DNA of 64,000 nucleotides from Limnobaculum parvum (GTDB lineage Bacteria > Pseudomonadota > Gammaproteobacteria > Enterobacterales > Enterobacteriaceae). The translations under genes and the position numbers were made by a program. Every line of letters begins with the position of its first letter. The first letter of the stretch is position 1. The stretch is taken from assembly GCF_003096015.2 (NCBI RefSeq), contig NZ_CP029185.2, forward strand, positions 1,956,001 through 2,020,000, in the 5' to 3' direction. Positions 1 to 9,008 of this stretch are shown piece after piece. The notes below the pieces were generated by a model that worked only from the letters and a program-made list of their open reading frames with translations, had not been told where the DNA came from and ran no database searches.

Positions 1-844
1 CTTCACGAATATTGGTATGGTCAATGCGGCGCAGAGAACGCAGCACTTTAACTTTTTCATCACGAATACGGTCGGCGCTTAAATCCACCGGAGGGGACAT
101 CGCAATCATGGTTAGAATCTGTAACAGGTGATTTTGCACCATATCACGCATCTGTCCTGCTTTATCAAAATAACCCCAGCGCCCTTCAATGCCTACCTCT
201 TCTGAAACGGTAATCTGGACGTGATCAATGGCGGTATTATCCCACTTTGCAGCAAATAGCGAGTTAGCAAAACGCAGAGCTAACAGATTCAGCACCGTCT
301 CTTTGCCTAAATAATGGTCGATACGGTAAACCTGAGATTCATCAAAATACTCAGCAACCTGATCGTTAATTTCCTGGGAAGATTTCAAATCATTGCCCAG
401 CGGTTTTTCCATCACCACACGGCTGGGAAATTTATTTAGTCCAGCTTCACCTAAGCCACGGCAAATTGCGCCAAACGTATTGGGCGGCATAGCAAAATAG
501 TTAATGGTGACTCTGTTGGTTTGATCGAGCATCTGACCCAGTTGGCTAAATGCCGGAATGTCATTAACATCCAAATTGCAGAAGTCTAAACGTGCGCTTA
601 ATCGCTTCCAAACCTCTGGATCGATCTCCTCTTTCATGAAGGTGGTCAGCGCTTTTTCGATAACCTCAGTATACGCAGCCTTATCCCAGTCAGCACGGCC
701 AACACCTAAAATACGCGTATCAGGATGAATGTGGCACGCTTTTTCCAGTTGATAAAGTGATGGTAATAGCTTGCGGCGAGCTAAATCACCTTTAGCGCCA
801 AAAATAACTAAATCACAGGCTTGAGCTATCGAATCATCTACCAT
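1..844 (-). CDS. zwf: Glucose-6-phosphate 1-dehydrogenase, C-terminal part outside window
   Basis: First enzyme of the oxidative pentose phosphate pathway: oxidises glucose-6-phosphate to 6-phosphogluconolactone with NADP+. About 281 N-terminal codons are present; the frame is open to base 1, so the gene continues outside. The N-terminus VDDSIAQACDLVIFGAKGDL carries the Rossmann dinucleotide motif, and RIDHYLGKE is the family's active-site signature. ATG at 844-842 follows GGAGATAG. It is divergent from hexR, with a HexR-type palindrome in the shared intergenic region, as in E. coli. Confidence 0.97.
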   Translation of the reverse strand, partial: MVDDSIAQACDLVIFGAKGDLARRKLLPSLYQLEKACHIHPDTRILGVGRADWDKAAYTEVIEKALTTFMKEEIDPEVWKRLSARLDFCNLDVNDIPAFSQLGQMLDQTNRVTINYFAMPPNTFGAICRGLGEAGLNKFPSRVVMEKPLGNDLKSSQEINDQVAEYFDESQVYRIDHYLGKETVLNLLALRFANSLFAAKWDNTAIDHVQITVSEEVGIEGRWGYFDKAGQMRDMVQNHLLQILTMIAMSPPVDLSADRIRDEKVKVLRSLRRIDHTNIRE

Positions 845-898
845 AACTATCTCCTCAATTAAGCCGTAAAAAATGTAAGTGTACGACTTAAGAAATCT

Positions 899-913
899 TG
901 TAATTTTATTACA
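899..913. promoter_or_regulatory. HexR operator
   Basis: TGTAATTTTATTACA is a near-perfect 15-base palindrome that differs by one base from the enterobacterial HexR consensus TGTAATTAAATTACA as I recall it. It lies 55 bases upstream of zwf and about 300 upstream of hexR, where HexR would repress zwf and possibly itself. A weaker match, TGAAAAAAAATTACA, is at 1088-1102. No gene was seen in the rest of 845-1209. Confidence 0.75.
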
Positions 914-1209
914 TAAGTAATGTACCTCTTTATCTGACTAACGTAAATAGGCGGATAAAAAAGTAAAACCCAGTAGTAACCCCTTGTGAAGATAAGGTAT
1001 AACCCATTAAATATAAAAAATATTTAGCTATACCTTTACTCTTTCCGTGCTTTTAGAGTGTCAAAATCAGATGTGAGTCAAATATTCTGAAAAAAAATTA
1101 CAAAACGATGCTTTATTACTGCACGATCTGATATCAAGTAGTATATTTCCACAGATCAGAGATTGATTTCTCCTTTGAATGTAATAGGCAAACGCAGCGG
1201 GATATAAAT

Positions 1210-2049
1210 ATGCTGGAAAGAATTCACCAATTTCGAGATTCATTAAGCAAATCAGAGCAAAAAGTTGCTGATGCCATTTTAGCTGCACCACAAACAGCCA
1301 TTCACTCCAGCATTGCTACCTTAGCTAAAATTGCTAACGTTAGCGAGCCAACTGTTAACCGTTTTTGCCGCCGATTAAATACCAAAGGCTTCCCCGATTT
1401 TAAACTGGCGCTGGCACAAAGTCTGGCTAACGGGACACCTTACGTAAATCGCAATGTCGATGAAAACGACACTACCGATGCCTTTACCCATAAAATTTTT
1501 GAGTCTGCCATTGCCAGCCTAAATATGACCAAGAGCAGTCTTGATATTATAGCCATTAATCGGGCAGTTAACTTACTGACTCAAGCGAAAAAAATATCAT
1601 TTTTTGGCTATGGTGCCTCCTCGGTTGTGGCGCACGATGCCATGAATAAATTTTTCAGATTTAATGTCCCAGTGATCTATTTTGATGACCTTGTAATGCA
1701 ACGAATGAGCTGTATGAATTCTAATCAGGGTGATATTGTGGTGTTAATTTCGCATAGCGGAAGAACCAAAAGTCTGGTTGAACTAGCCAACATTGCTAGC
1801 CAAAATGGTGCCACTGTTATTGCTATTACCTCTCAGGGAACGCCGTTGGCAAATGCTGCCACGTTATCTATTTTACTGGATGTTCCTGAAGATACCGATA
1901 TCTATATGCCAATGGTTTCCCGTCTTGCCCAATTAACCATTATTGATGTGCTGGCAACAGGATTTACCCTACGCAGCAGCCTTGCCAGAGATAATCTGAA
2001 ACGCGTGAAAGATGCCCTGAAAGAATCACGCTTTGATAGAGGTCTTTAA
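1210..2049 (+). CDS. hexR: HexR, RpiR-family repressor of hexose catabolism
   Basis: Transcriptional repressor of zwf, edd-eda and other central carbon genes; 2-keto-3-deoxy-6-phosphogluconate releases it from DNA. The 279 residues hold an N-terminal RpiR helix-turn-helix (about 1-77, with NVSEPTVNRFCRR as recognition region) and a C-terminal SIS sugar-phosphate domain (about 125-260, including VLISHSGRTK). The length equals that of relatives, and the sequence is HexR-like throughout (SLANGTPYVNRNV). Position between zwf and pykA is the E. coli order. Confidence 0.97.
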   Translation: MLERIHQFRDSLSKSEQKVADAILAAPQTAIHSSIATLAKIANVSEPTVNRFCRRLNTKGFPDFKLALAQSLANGTPYVNRNVDENDTTDAFTHKIFESAIASLNMTKSSLDIIAINRAVNLLTQAKKISFFGYGASSVVAHDAMNKFFRFNVPVIYFDDLVMQRMSCMNSNQGDIVVLISHSGRTKSLVELANIASQNGATVIAITSQGTPLANAATLSILLDVPEDTDIYMPMVSRLAQLTIIDVLATGFTLRSSLARDNLKRVKDALKESRFDRGL

Positions 2050-2243
2050 TCTTTATTTTATCCCAGTTCTCATTCCGGTGAAGGAATTGCTAGTTCACAA
2101 AATCTGATAATTTGATATTAAGCAAGAGATTAGCGCGCTGTGATATGAAACCTGACAGCGCTTATTTGAGAAGCTAGCTATATAGTGGTATAAAACCCCA
2201 CATAAAATCAGGTCAAAACTTATCATGTTGAATGGAGTGATAC

Positions 2244-3686
2244 ATGTCCAGAAGACTTAGAAGAACCAAAATTGTTACCACGTTAGGCCCTGCAACTGAC
2301 CGTGACAATAATTTAGAAAAAATCATTGCCGCAGGTGCCAATGTAGTCCGTTTAAATTTCTCCCACGGAACCCCCGAAGATCACCAACTCCGCGCTAACA
2401 AAGTCAGAGAAATCTCAGCAAAATTAGGTAAACATGTCGCCATTTTAGGTGATTTGCAGGGGCCTAAAATCCGTGTATCTACCTTTAAAGAAGGCAAAGT
2501 ATTCCTTAATATTGGCGATAAATTCCTGCTAGACGCCAACCTTTCCGTTGGTGATGGTGATAAAGAAAAAGTCGGTATCGACTATAAAGGCTTACCTGAG
2601 GATGTCGTCCCTGGCGATATTCTGTTACTGGATGATGGTCGCGTACAGCTGAAAGTTCTCGAAGTTCAGGGAATGAAAGTGTTTACCGAAGTGACCGTTG
2701 GTGGTCCACTATCAAACAATAAAGGAATTAATAAACTGGGTGGCGGTCTTTCTGCCGATGCGTTAACCGAGAAAGATAAAGCAGACATCATCACCGCAGC
2801 GAAAATCAACGTGGACTATCTGGCCGTCTCTTTCCCTCGCACCGGTGAAGACTTGAACTATGCACGCCGCCTAGCGCGTGATGCTGGCTGTAACGCTAAA
2901 ATTGTCGCTAAAGTTGAACGTGCAGAGGCAGTTGCTACCGATGCAGCTATCGACGATATCATTCTGGCATCTGACTCTATCATGGTGGCCCGTGGCGATT
3001 TAGGCGTAGAAATTGGCGATCCCGAACTGGTAGCTGTGCAGAAAAAGCTGATTTTACGTGCTCGTCAGCTAAACCGCACGGTCATCACCGCGACCCAAAT
3101 GATGGAATCCATGATTACCAATCCGATGCCAACCCGTGCTGAAGTGATGGATGTCGCCAATGCTGTGTTGGATGGTACCGATGCCGTGATGCTTTCTGCT
3201 GAAACGGCTGCCGGTCAGTATCCTGCCGAAACCGTCGCTGCAATGGCTCGCGTTTGCGTTGGCGCAGAAAAAATGCCCCGTCTGAACGTCTCCAAGCATC
3301 GTCTGGACGTTGAGTTTGATAACATTGAAGACACCATTGCCATGTCTACTATGTACGCGGCTAACCATCTGAAAGGAATTAGCGCGATCATCGCCATGAC
3401 CGAGTCAGGTCGTACCGCATTGATGATGTCTCGGATCAGTTCCGGTTTGCCAATTTTCGCTATGTCTCGTCATGAGCAAACGTTAAATCTGTGCGCCCTT
3501 TACCGTGGCGTGACGCCAGTCATGTTTACCGGTGACTGCGATGGTCTGGCAGCCGCAATGGCCGCCACTAATCAGTTGCGCGATCGCGGCTTTTTGATGT
3601 CCGGCGATTTGGTTATCATTACTCAAGGCGACGTGATGGCATTAGTTGGCAGTACCAATACCTGTCGTATTCTGCGGATTGAGTGA
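2244..3686 (+). CDS. pykA: Pyruvate kinase II
   Basis: Last step of glycolysis: transfers phosphate from phosphoenolpyruvate to ADP. The 480 residues equal E. coli PykA. Visible landmarks are RRTKIVTTLGPATD at the N-terminus, the metal/substrate region VARGDLGVEIG and the active-site helix TATQMMESMI. ATG at 2244 follows GGAGTGATAC. Transcription ends at a strong GC hairpin just after the gene. Confidence 0.98.
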   Translation: MSRRLRRTKIVTTLGPATDRDNNLEKIIAAGANVVRLNFSHGTPEDHQLRANKVREISAKLGKHVAILGDLQGPKIRVSTFKEGKVFLNIGDKFLLDANLSVGDGDKEKVGIDYKGLPEDVVPGDILLLDDGRVQLKVLEVQGMKVFTEVTVGGPLSNNKGINKLGGGLSADALTEKDKADIITAAKINVDYLAVSFPRTGEDLNYARRLARDAGCNAKIVAKVERAEAVATDAAIDDIILASDSIMVARGDLGVEIGDPELVAVQKKLILRARQLNRTVITATQMMESMITNPMPTRAEVMDVANAVLDGTDAVMLSAETAAGQYPAETVAAMARVCVGAEKMPRLNVSKHRLDVEFDNIEDTIAMSTMYAANHLKGISAIIAMTESGRTALMMSRISSGLPIFAMSRHEQTLNLCALYRGVTPVMFTGDCDGLAAAMAATNQLRDRGFLMSGDLVIITQGDVMALVGSTNTCRILRIE

Positions 3687-3700
3687 TTGAGTACTGATAT

Positions 3701-3728
3701 GCAAAAGGGCCCAAATGGGCCCTTTTGC
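3701..3728. terminator. Bidirectional terminator between pykA and lpxM
   Basis: GCAAAAGGGCCC-AAAT-GGGCCCTTTTGC is a perfect 12-base-pair hairpin between two convergent genes, with A/T runs on both flanks. Confidence 0.9.
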
Positions 3729-3751
3729 TTTCTATTAATGAAAAGTAGAGA

Positions 3752-4729
3752 CTATTTATCTTTAGGCCACAGGTCTTGGCGTTTATAAGGTTCAGTATCC
3801 CCTTCTTTTCTGGTTTTCAGAAACTTAAGCACCCAAACATACTGTTCAGGATTGGGGCGAACCAATTTCTCAACTTCTTCATTCATTCTGCGGGCGATGG
3901 TATGTTGATCGGCGTCAGCGATATCGCTCATTTCGGGATTAATATAGATATCCAGAATTCCCTCGTCAGAACGGTAAACGGGGAATAGCGGCACAATCGC
4001 CGCATGGCATACTTTCATTAACCGCCCCACAGCAGGCAACGTGGCCTTATAAGTAGCAAAAAAATCAACAAACTCGCTGTGTTCTGCACCGTGGTCCTGA
4101 TCCGGCAGATAATATCCCCAGTAGCCCTGACGTACTGAACTAATAAACGGTTTAATACCATCTTGACGGGCATGCATACGCCCCCCAAAACGGCGACGTA
4201 CGGTATTCCACATCCAGTCGACCAGCTCATTTTTCTGGTTATGAAACATGGCGGCCATCGGCTGACCACGTGCAGCCATCATCATAGCCGGAATATCCAC
4301 GCTCCAACCGTGCGGTACCATAAAGATCACATTACGTCCGGAAGCACGAATAGCATCTAACTGTTCATCACCATGCCAGCGTACCCGCTTCATCAGATAT
4401 TCAGGGCTGCGTACGCTCTGTTCTACCATCAGCATGGTGGAATGTACGGCTGTCACAAACATCTGTTCAATAATTATTTCACGCTGTTGTTCACTTAACT
4501 CAGGAAAACAATAATATAGATTGATGCGAGCACGTCGTCTGGCACTACCAACAAATCGCCCGGCAAAATTAGCTAGCCAAGCTAACATCGGATTCCTTAT
4601 TTTTACTGGCACATAGGCCAATAAGAGCATGACGCCAACCCCCAGCCAGACTCCCCAATATTTAGGCAGAAAAAAGGACTTTTTAAATAAAGGGATAAAC
4701 TCAATATTTGAACGCTGTTGTTTTTGCAT
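3752..4729 (-). CDS. lpxM: Lipid A biosynthesis myristoyltransferase LpxM
   Basis: Late acyltransferase that adds the secondary myristate to lipid A at the inner membrane. The HxxxxD acyltransferase motif is seen in VPHGWSVDIP, and RRRFGGR and GYYLPDQDHG are typical of LpxM/MsbB. There is an N-terminal membrane helix (WLGVGVMLLLAYVPV). From the ATG at 4729 (MQKQQRSN) the protein is 325 residues, close to the 323 of E. coli. In-frame starts up to nine codons upstream (4756) cannot be excluded. Downstream of mepM, as in E. coli. Confidence 0.95.
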   Translation of the reverse strand: MQKQQRSNIEFIPLFKKSFFLPKYWGVWLGVGVMLLLAYVPVKIRNPMLAWLANFAGRFVGSARRRARINLYYCFPELSEQQREIIIEQMFVTAVHSTMLMVEQSVRSPEYLMKRVRWHGDEQLDAIRASGRNVIFMVPHGWSVDIPAMMMAARGQPMAAMFHNQKNELVDWMWNTVRRRFGGRMHARQDGIKPFISSVRQGYWGYYLPDQDHGAEHSEFVDFFATYKATLPAVGRLMKVCHAAIVPLFPVYRSDEGILDIYINPEMSDIADADQHTIARRMNEEVEKLVRPNPEQYVWVLKFLKTRKEGDTEPYKRQDLWPKDK

Positions 4730-4820
4730 GCCAAAACTCATTAGATAGATGAGCAACCCTTCTGGTTGATAATAGTCTGCTCATCAGATGAATATAAAAA
4801 ATTAAACAGTGCTAAAGAAT

Positions 4821-4850
4821 GAAACGCGGCCAAATTATCGGCTGCGTTTC
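4821..4850 (-). terminator. Hairpin between mepM and lpxM
   Basis: GAAACGC and GCGTTTC arms with an inner GCC/GGC pair lie just past the mepM stop codon, with T-rich sequence beyond on the minus strand. May terminate or attenuate the mepM transcript before lpxM. Confidence 0.6.
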
Positions 4851-4859
4851 ATTTTATTC

Positions 4860-6185
4860 TCAGAGATGAAGTTGTGGAACTACTTCTTTAACCTGGGCAA
4901 GGTATTCCGCTCGATCTTGACCAATCAAAGAGTCGGAACGTGGAAGCGTCGCGGTTAATGGGTTCACAGCCAGCTCGTTAACCCACAGTTCATAATGCAG
5001 GTGAGGCCCGGTGGAACGGCCTGTATTGCCGGATAATGCGATGCGATCGCCTCGTTTAACTTTTTGTCCCGGCCTCACCAAAATCTTATTCAAATGCATA
5101 TAGCGAGTGCTGTACTGGCGTCCATGACGAATCGCTACATAGTTACCTGCCGCACCGCTGAATTTAGCAACGACCACTTCACCATCTCCAACCGCCAAAA
5201 CAGGAGAACCAATCGGCATGGAGAAATCGACCCCTTTATGCGGTGCTACACGCCCCGTAATCGGGTGTAAGCGACGTGGATTAAACGGTGATGTCACTTT
5301 ATATTGTTTCGGCGTTGGATAACGCATGAAACCTTTTGCTAAACCAGAACCTTCACGATCGTAGAATTTACCATCACCGGAACGAATAGCGTAATAATCT
5401 TTACCGGAGCTCTGCATTCTTACGCCAATCAGCTGGCTTTGTTCATTCTTACCATCCAGCACTTCTCTGGAAAGTAACACTGAAAAACGATCGCCATTAC
5501 GCAATTTACGTAAATCCAACTGCCATTGAAGCGCTTTAGTGACTGCCCGAATTTCTGAGTTAGTTAAACCTGCGGCTCTGGCGCTGACCAAGAAGCTTCC
5601 ATCCATTTTGCCCGTCACGATGGAGTTCTTCCACTCACCTTTTAAGGTGTTGATCGTCTCTTTAAAGCCATTCTCTGCGCGTTCATAAACACGAGTTTCA
5701 CGACGAGAAACCACCCAAGTCAATGATTGAAGGACATCGTCATCATCCAGCACCCAGCTCAATTGTTGTCCAATCTTCAGGTTAGCTAATGCACTATTCT
5801 TATCGGCCAGTAAATAGATATCAGAAGCATCCATACCAAACTGAGTCAGAATGCTGCCAAGAGTATCACCGTTAGAAACAACATATTCATTCGGTGTCGA
5901 CGCATCACCGGTTGTATCATCCAATTCATCCTTAGGAATTTCATCATCAGGTGTTGGCTGATCCATCGGTTCAGTATCATCAACATCCGTTGAAGTGCTA
6001 CTGTCGGTTGCAGTCGTTGTGGGTATGGTGGGTAAAGGAAGCGGCGATTCCGTTATCGGTTTATATACTGCCGCCTGCCAAACCAACATGCTCCATGTGA
6101 GCAATAAAAGCGCCCCAAAGGTAAACTTATGAGGCCGGGGTAAATTGTTATAAAACAACGCAATGGTTCTAACTACTTGGAGCAC
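4860..6185 (-). CDS. mepM: Murein DD-endopeptidase MepM
   Basis: Cleaves D-Ala-mDAP cross-links to allow insertion of new peptidoglycan. The 441-residue protein has an N-terminal membrane anchor (about 20-42), an acidic linker, a LysM-like OapA region (YVVSNGDTLGSILTQF, about 106-150) and a C-terminal M23 peptidase domain. M23 zinc ligands are visible in HKGVDFSMP and HLHYELWVN. The start is GTG at 6185 in an alignment-supported position. It is separated from znuA by only 20 bases. Confidence 0.96.
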   Translation of the reverse strand: MLQVVRTIALFYNNLPRPHKFTFGALLLLTWSMLVWQAAVYKPITESPLPLPTIPTTTATDSSTSTDVDDTEPMDQPTPDDEIPKDELDDTTGDASTPNEYVVSNGDTLGSILTQFGMDASDIYLLADKNSALANLKIGQQLSWVLDDDDVLQSLTWVVSRRETRVYERAENGFKETINTLKGEWKNSIVTGKMDGSFLVSARAAGLTNSEIRAVTKALQWQLDLRKLRNGDRFSVLLSREVLDGKNEQSQLIGVRMQSSGKDYYAIRSGDGKFYDREGSGLAKGFMRYPTPKQYKVTSPFNPRRLHPITGRVAPHKGVDFSMPIGSPVLAVGDGEVVVAKFSGAAGNYVAIRHGRQYSTRYMHLNKILVRPGQKVKRGDRIALSGNTGRSTGPHLHYELWVNELAVNPLTATLPRSDSLIGQDRAEYLAQVKEVVPQLHL

Positions 6186-6205
6186 TACTCGAATTCCTCG
6201 TTCTG

Positions 6206-7168
6206 TTACTCCAGACAGCTCGTAAACTGTTGGGATAGCTGAGTCAAAAACTGTATGTAGCTATCTTTACCTAACGTTACTTTGCTGCCTAACGGATCCA
6301 GTGTTCCGATGCGGACATTCGTCCCTTGGGCGACAGCGTTTATGACGGCTGGCTGGAATTGTGGCTCAGCAAAAACGCATACCGCTTTATGCTCAACCAA
6401 CTGTGTTCGTATCTGGTGTAGACGCTGCGCTCCGGGCTGGATTTCTGGGTTTATTGTGAAATGCCCTAATTGGGTTAAACCAAATGTTTTCTCAAAATAA
6501 TTATAAGCGTCATGGAAAACAAAATATCCTTTGCCGCGCAGCGGCTGCATTATATTAGCAATATTTTCTTTTGTCAGCTCTAGTTGTTTCTCGAACTGAC
6601 TAAGATTAGCATCTAGTTTGTCCTTATTTTGGGGCATTAGTTCCAATAATTTATGATGAATTGCAATTGCGGACTGTTTTGCTATCTCCGGGGACATCCA
6701 AATGTGCATATTGTAGTCACCATGATGATGTTCATGCTCATCATGATTATTTTTATTATCAGTATGTTGACCCTTATTGGCTTCATCATGACCGTCGTCG
6801 TCACTGCCTTTAATCAATAATGGTTTTACTGAGTCCAAACTGGCTAATGGAATTTGTTTCTTTTCATCTACCTGTTGCAATGGTTTAGTCAGAAACGCTT
6901 CCATATCCGGCCCTATCCATACCACCAGATCCGCTGAGCGTATTTTCTGGACATCTGATGGACGAAGCGCATAATCATGCGGCGATGCGCCATCTGGAAG
7001 CAGTACTTCTACCGGAATGACCCCTTCGGTAATAGCTGACGCAATGAATCCCAGCGGTTTAGTTGAGGTTAAAACGGCGGCTGACGCGTTAATAGCCATA
7101 CCTGCTGTTAATAATGTTCCAGCCAAAATCATGCGGTTAAACCATTTTGTATTTGCTGTTTTCTGCAT
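6206..7168 (-). CDS. znuA: Zinc ABC transporter substrate-binding protein ZnuA
   Basis: Periplasmic zinc-binding protein that hands Zn2+ to ZnuB. A signal peptide is visible (hydrophobic MILAGTLLTAG, then AINASAA), followed by the family sequence TSTKPLGFIASAIT and VEVLLPDGASPHDYALRPSD. A His/Asp-rich loop follows (DNKNNHDEHEHHHGD), the flexible zinc-trapping segment of enteric ZnuA. The open frame extends to 7444, but that would overlap znuC and the Zur box. ATG 7168 gives 320 residues; ATG 7183 is an alternative. Divergent from znuCB. Confidence 0.96.
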   Translation of the reverse strand: MQKTANTKWFNRMILAGTLLTAGMAINASAAVLTSTKPLGFIASAITEGVIPVEVLLPDGASPHDYALRPSDVQKIRSADLVVWIGPDMEAFLTKPLQQVDEKKQIPLASLDSVKPLLIKGSDDDGHDEANKGQHTDNKNNHDEHEHHHGDYNMHIWMSPEIAKQSAIAIHHKLLELMPQNKDKLDANLSQFEKQLELTKENIANIMQPLRGKGYFVFHDAYNYFEKTFGLTQLGHFTINPEIQPGAQRLHQIRTQLVEHKAVCVFAEPQFQPAVINAVAQGTNVRIGTLDPLGSKVTLGKDSYIQFLTQLSQQFTSCLE

Positions 7169-7202
7169 TTGTTCTAATCTCATTTGAATAGTAATTGCCT
7201 TT

Positions 7203-7225
7203 GATATGTTATAATATAACACATC
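7203..7225. promoter_or_regulatory. Zur box between znuA and znuC
   Basis: GATATGTTATAATATAACACATC is a long palindrome that closely matches the enterobacterial Zur operator (GAAATGTTATANTATAACATTTC). It is centred between the divergent starts of znuA and znuC, so one zinc-loaded Zur dimer pair can repress both units. Confidence 0.9.
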
Positions 7226-7250
7226 TTGAATTCTGCAAGAAAAATGAAAC

Positions 7251-8009
7251 ATGTCCAATTTGCTTAAGTTAGAACATATTTCTGTTGTTTTCGGTAACCG
7301 GAAAGTTCTTTCCGATGTCTCTCTGTCCCTGAATGAAGGACAGATTCTTACCCTACTCGGCCCAAATGGTGCCGGTAAATCAACGCTGGTTCGCGTGGTG
7401 TTGGGGCTGGTATCTCCCGCGTCGGGGAAAATTAGCTGCCCCAAAGATTTACGTATTGGGTATGTGCCACAGAAATTACATCTTGACCCGACCTTGCCAT
7501 TAACCGTTGAGCGTTTTATGCGCCTGCGTCCGGGTGTTAAAAAAGAGGATATCCTGCCAGCCCTCAGCCGCGTTCAGGCCAAACACTTGGTAAAAATGCC
7601 AATGCAGAAGCTATCTGGTGGGGAAACCCAACGTGTTTTACTGGCCAGAGCTTTGTTAAATAGCCCTCAATTGCTGGTACTGGACGAACCGACCCAAGGT
7701 GTTGACGTTAATGGACAACTGGCACTGTATGATTTAATCGAGAAGCTACGCACCGAGCTGAACTGTGCCGTATTAATGGTTTCTCACGACCTGCATTTGG
7801 TGATGGCAAAAACGGATGAAGTCCTGTGTCTTAATCAGCATATTTGTTGTTCTGGCGCACCGGAAACGGTGTCAGAACATCCAGAGTTTATCGCGATGTT
7901 TGGCCATCGCGGTGCCCGCCAGTTAGCGATTTATCATCATAGACACAATCATCAGCATGACCTACAGGGTCGTATTGTTCTTAAAACTTCAGGCAGTCAT
8001 AAAGCATGA
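7251..8009 (+). CDS. znuC: Zinc ABC transporter ATP-binding protein ZnuC
   Basis: ATPase of the high-affinity zinc importer. Walker A GPNGAGKST (about residue 40), ABC signature LSGGETQRV and Walker B LLVLDEPTQGVD are all intact. The C-terminus has a His-rich stretch (YHHRHNHQHD), a feature of enteric ZnuC. The stop overlaps the znuB start (ATGA), so the two are translationally coupled. Confidence 0.97.
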   Translation: MSNLLKLEHISVVFGNRKVLSDVSLSLNEGQILTLLGPNGAGKSTLVRVVLGLVSPASGKISCPKDLRIGYVPQKLHLDPTLPLTVERFMRLRPGVKKEDILPALSRVQAKHLVKMPMQKLSGGETQRVLLARALLNSPQLLVLDEPTQGVDVNGQLALYDLIEKLRTELNCAVLMVSHDLHLVMAKTDEVLCLNQHICCSGAPETVSEHPEFIAMFGHRGARQLAIYHHRHNHQHDLQGRIVLKTSGSHKA

Positions 8010-8791
8010 TAGAACTCTTATTTCCTGGCTGGATGGCGGGCGTATTGCTGGCTCTGGCCGCAGGTCCTTTAGGCTCCTTTGTCGTTTGGCGCAGAATGTC
8101 CTATTTCGGCGATACTCTGGCGCACTCTTCTCTATTAGGGGTGACTTTTGGCCTGTTACTCAACATTAATCCTTTTTACGCGGTGATTGCCATCACCCTG
8201 TTGCTGGCAGTTGGTTTGGTATGGCTGGAGCGTCGCCCTCAGTTTGCTGTGGATACGCTATTAGGTATTTTAGCCCATAGTGCCCTCTCTTTAGGTTTGG
8301 TCACGATCAGTTTAATGTCCAACGTACGCGTTGACCTGATGGCCTATCTGTTTGGCGACCTACTCTCTGTCACGATTAATGACCTATGGATGATTGGTGC
8401 GGGTGTGACTGTCGTTCTGGCGATTTTATGGTGGCAATGGCGTTCATTATTATCGGTCACCATTAATCCCGATCTGGCACAGGTTGATGGGATAAATCCT
8501 GAAAGAGTTCGGTTAGTGCTGATGCTGGTCACTGCATTAACCATTGGTCTGGCAATGAAATTTGTTGGTGCGCTGATCATCACCTCATTATTGATTATTC
8601 CTGCTGCCACGGCGCGCAGATTCTCGCGAACTCCAGAGCAAATGGCTGGTTTTGCGATTATTATTGGAATTATTGCCGTTACCGGTGGTTTGACACTTTC
8701 CGCGTTCCACGATACGCCAGCCGGCCCTTCTGTCGTGCTTTGCTCCTGCTGTCTATTCATCGTTAGCCTAATGAAAAGACAATCTGATTAA
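8006..8791 (+). CDS. znuB: Zinc ABC transporter permease ZnuB
   Basis: Membrane channel of the ZnuABC importer; 261 residues, the E. coli length, with about seven to eight hydrophobic segments starting at WMAGVLLALAAGPLGSFVVW. The ABC-3 family sequence GDTLAHSSLLGV is present. Overlaps znuC by four bases. Confidence 0.97.
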   Translation: MIELLFPGWMAGVLLALAAGPLGSFVVWRRMSYFGDTLAHSSLLGVTFGLLLNINPFYAVIAITLLLAVGLVWLERRPQFAVDTLLGILAHSALSLGLVTISLMSNVRVDLMAYLFGDLLSVTINDLWMIGAGVTVVLAILWWQWRSLLSVTINPDLAQVDGINPERVRLVLMLVTALTIGLAMKFVGALIITSLLIIPAATARRFSRTPEQMAGFAIIIGIIAVTGGLTLSAFHDTPAGPSVVLCSCCLFIVSLMKRQSD

Positions 8792-8904
8792 TCTAATGAG
8801 AAATAACGAGAATATAAATTTATTATTCTCGTGAGGTAACGCCGTATTTTTTAGTATGAATGATACGGTAATAAGCTTTAAAATGGCCCGTCAGAAATAT
8901 AAAG

Positions 8905-8948
8905 GTCTTGCAGATGACAGTTTTTTTGTCAGTGCAAGACTCTTTTTT
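8905..8948 (+). terminator. Terminator downstream of znuCB
   Basis: GTCTTGCA and TGCAAGAC are perfect 8-base arms with an inner TGAC/GTCA, followed by TCTTTTTT. A second AT-rich stem (GAGAATA/TATTCTC, about 8809-8831) lies nearer the znuB stop. Confidence 0.85.
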
Positions 8949-9008
8949 ATGTGGGTTATAAAGATGAATCCACTATTCATCCATTGCAAATGACGTAAAG
9001 TTAACACT

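Noticed and set aside
7169..7444. N-terminal extension of ZnuA to 7444
   Set aside because: It would cross the Zur box and 190 bases of znuC; the signal peptide begins at 7168.
8856..8993. 45-codon frame between znuB and ybjL
   Set aside because: No ribosome site, and it runs straight through a strong terminator hairpin; chance frame.
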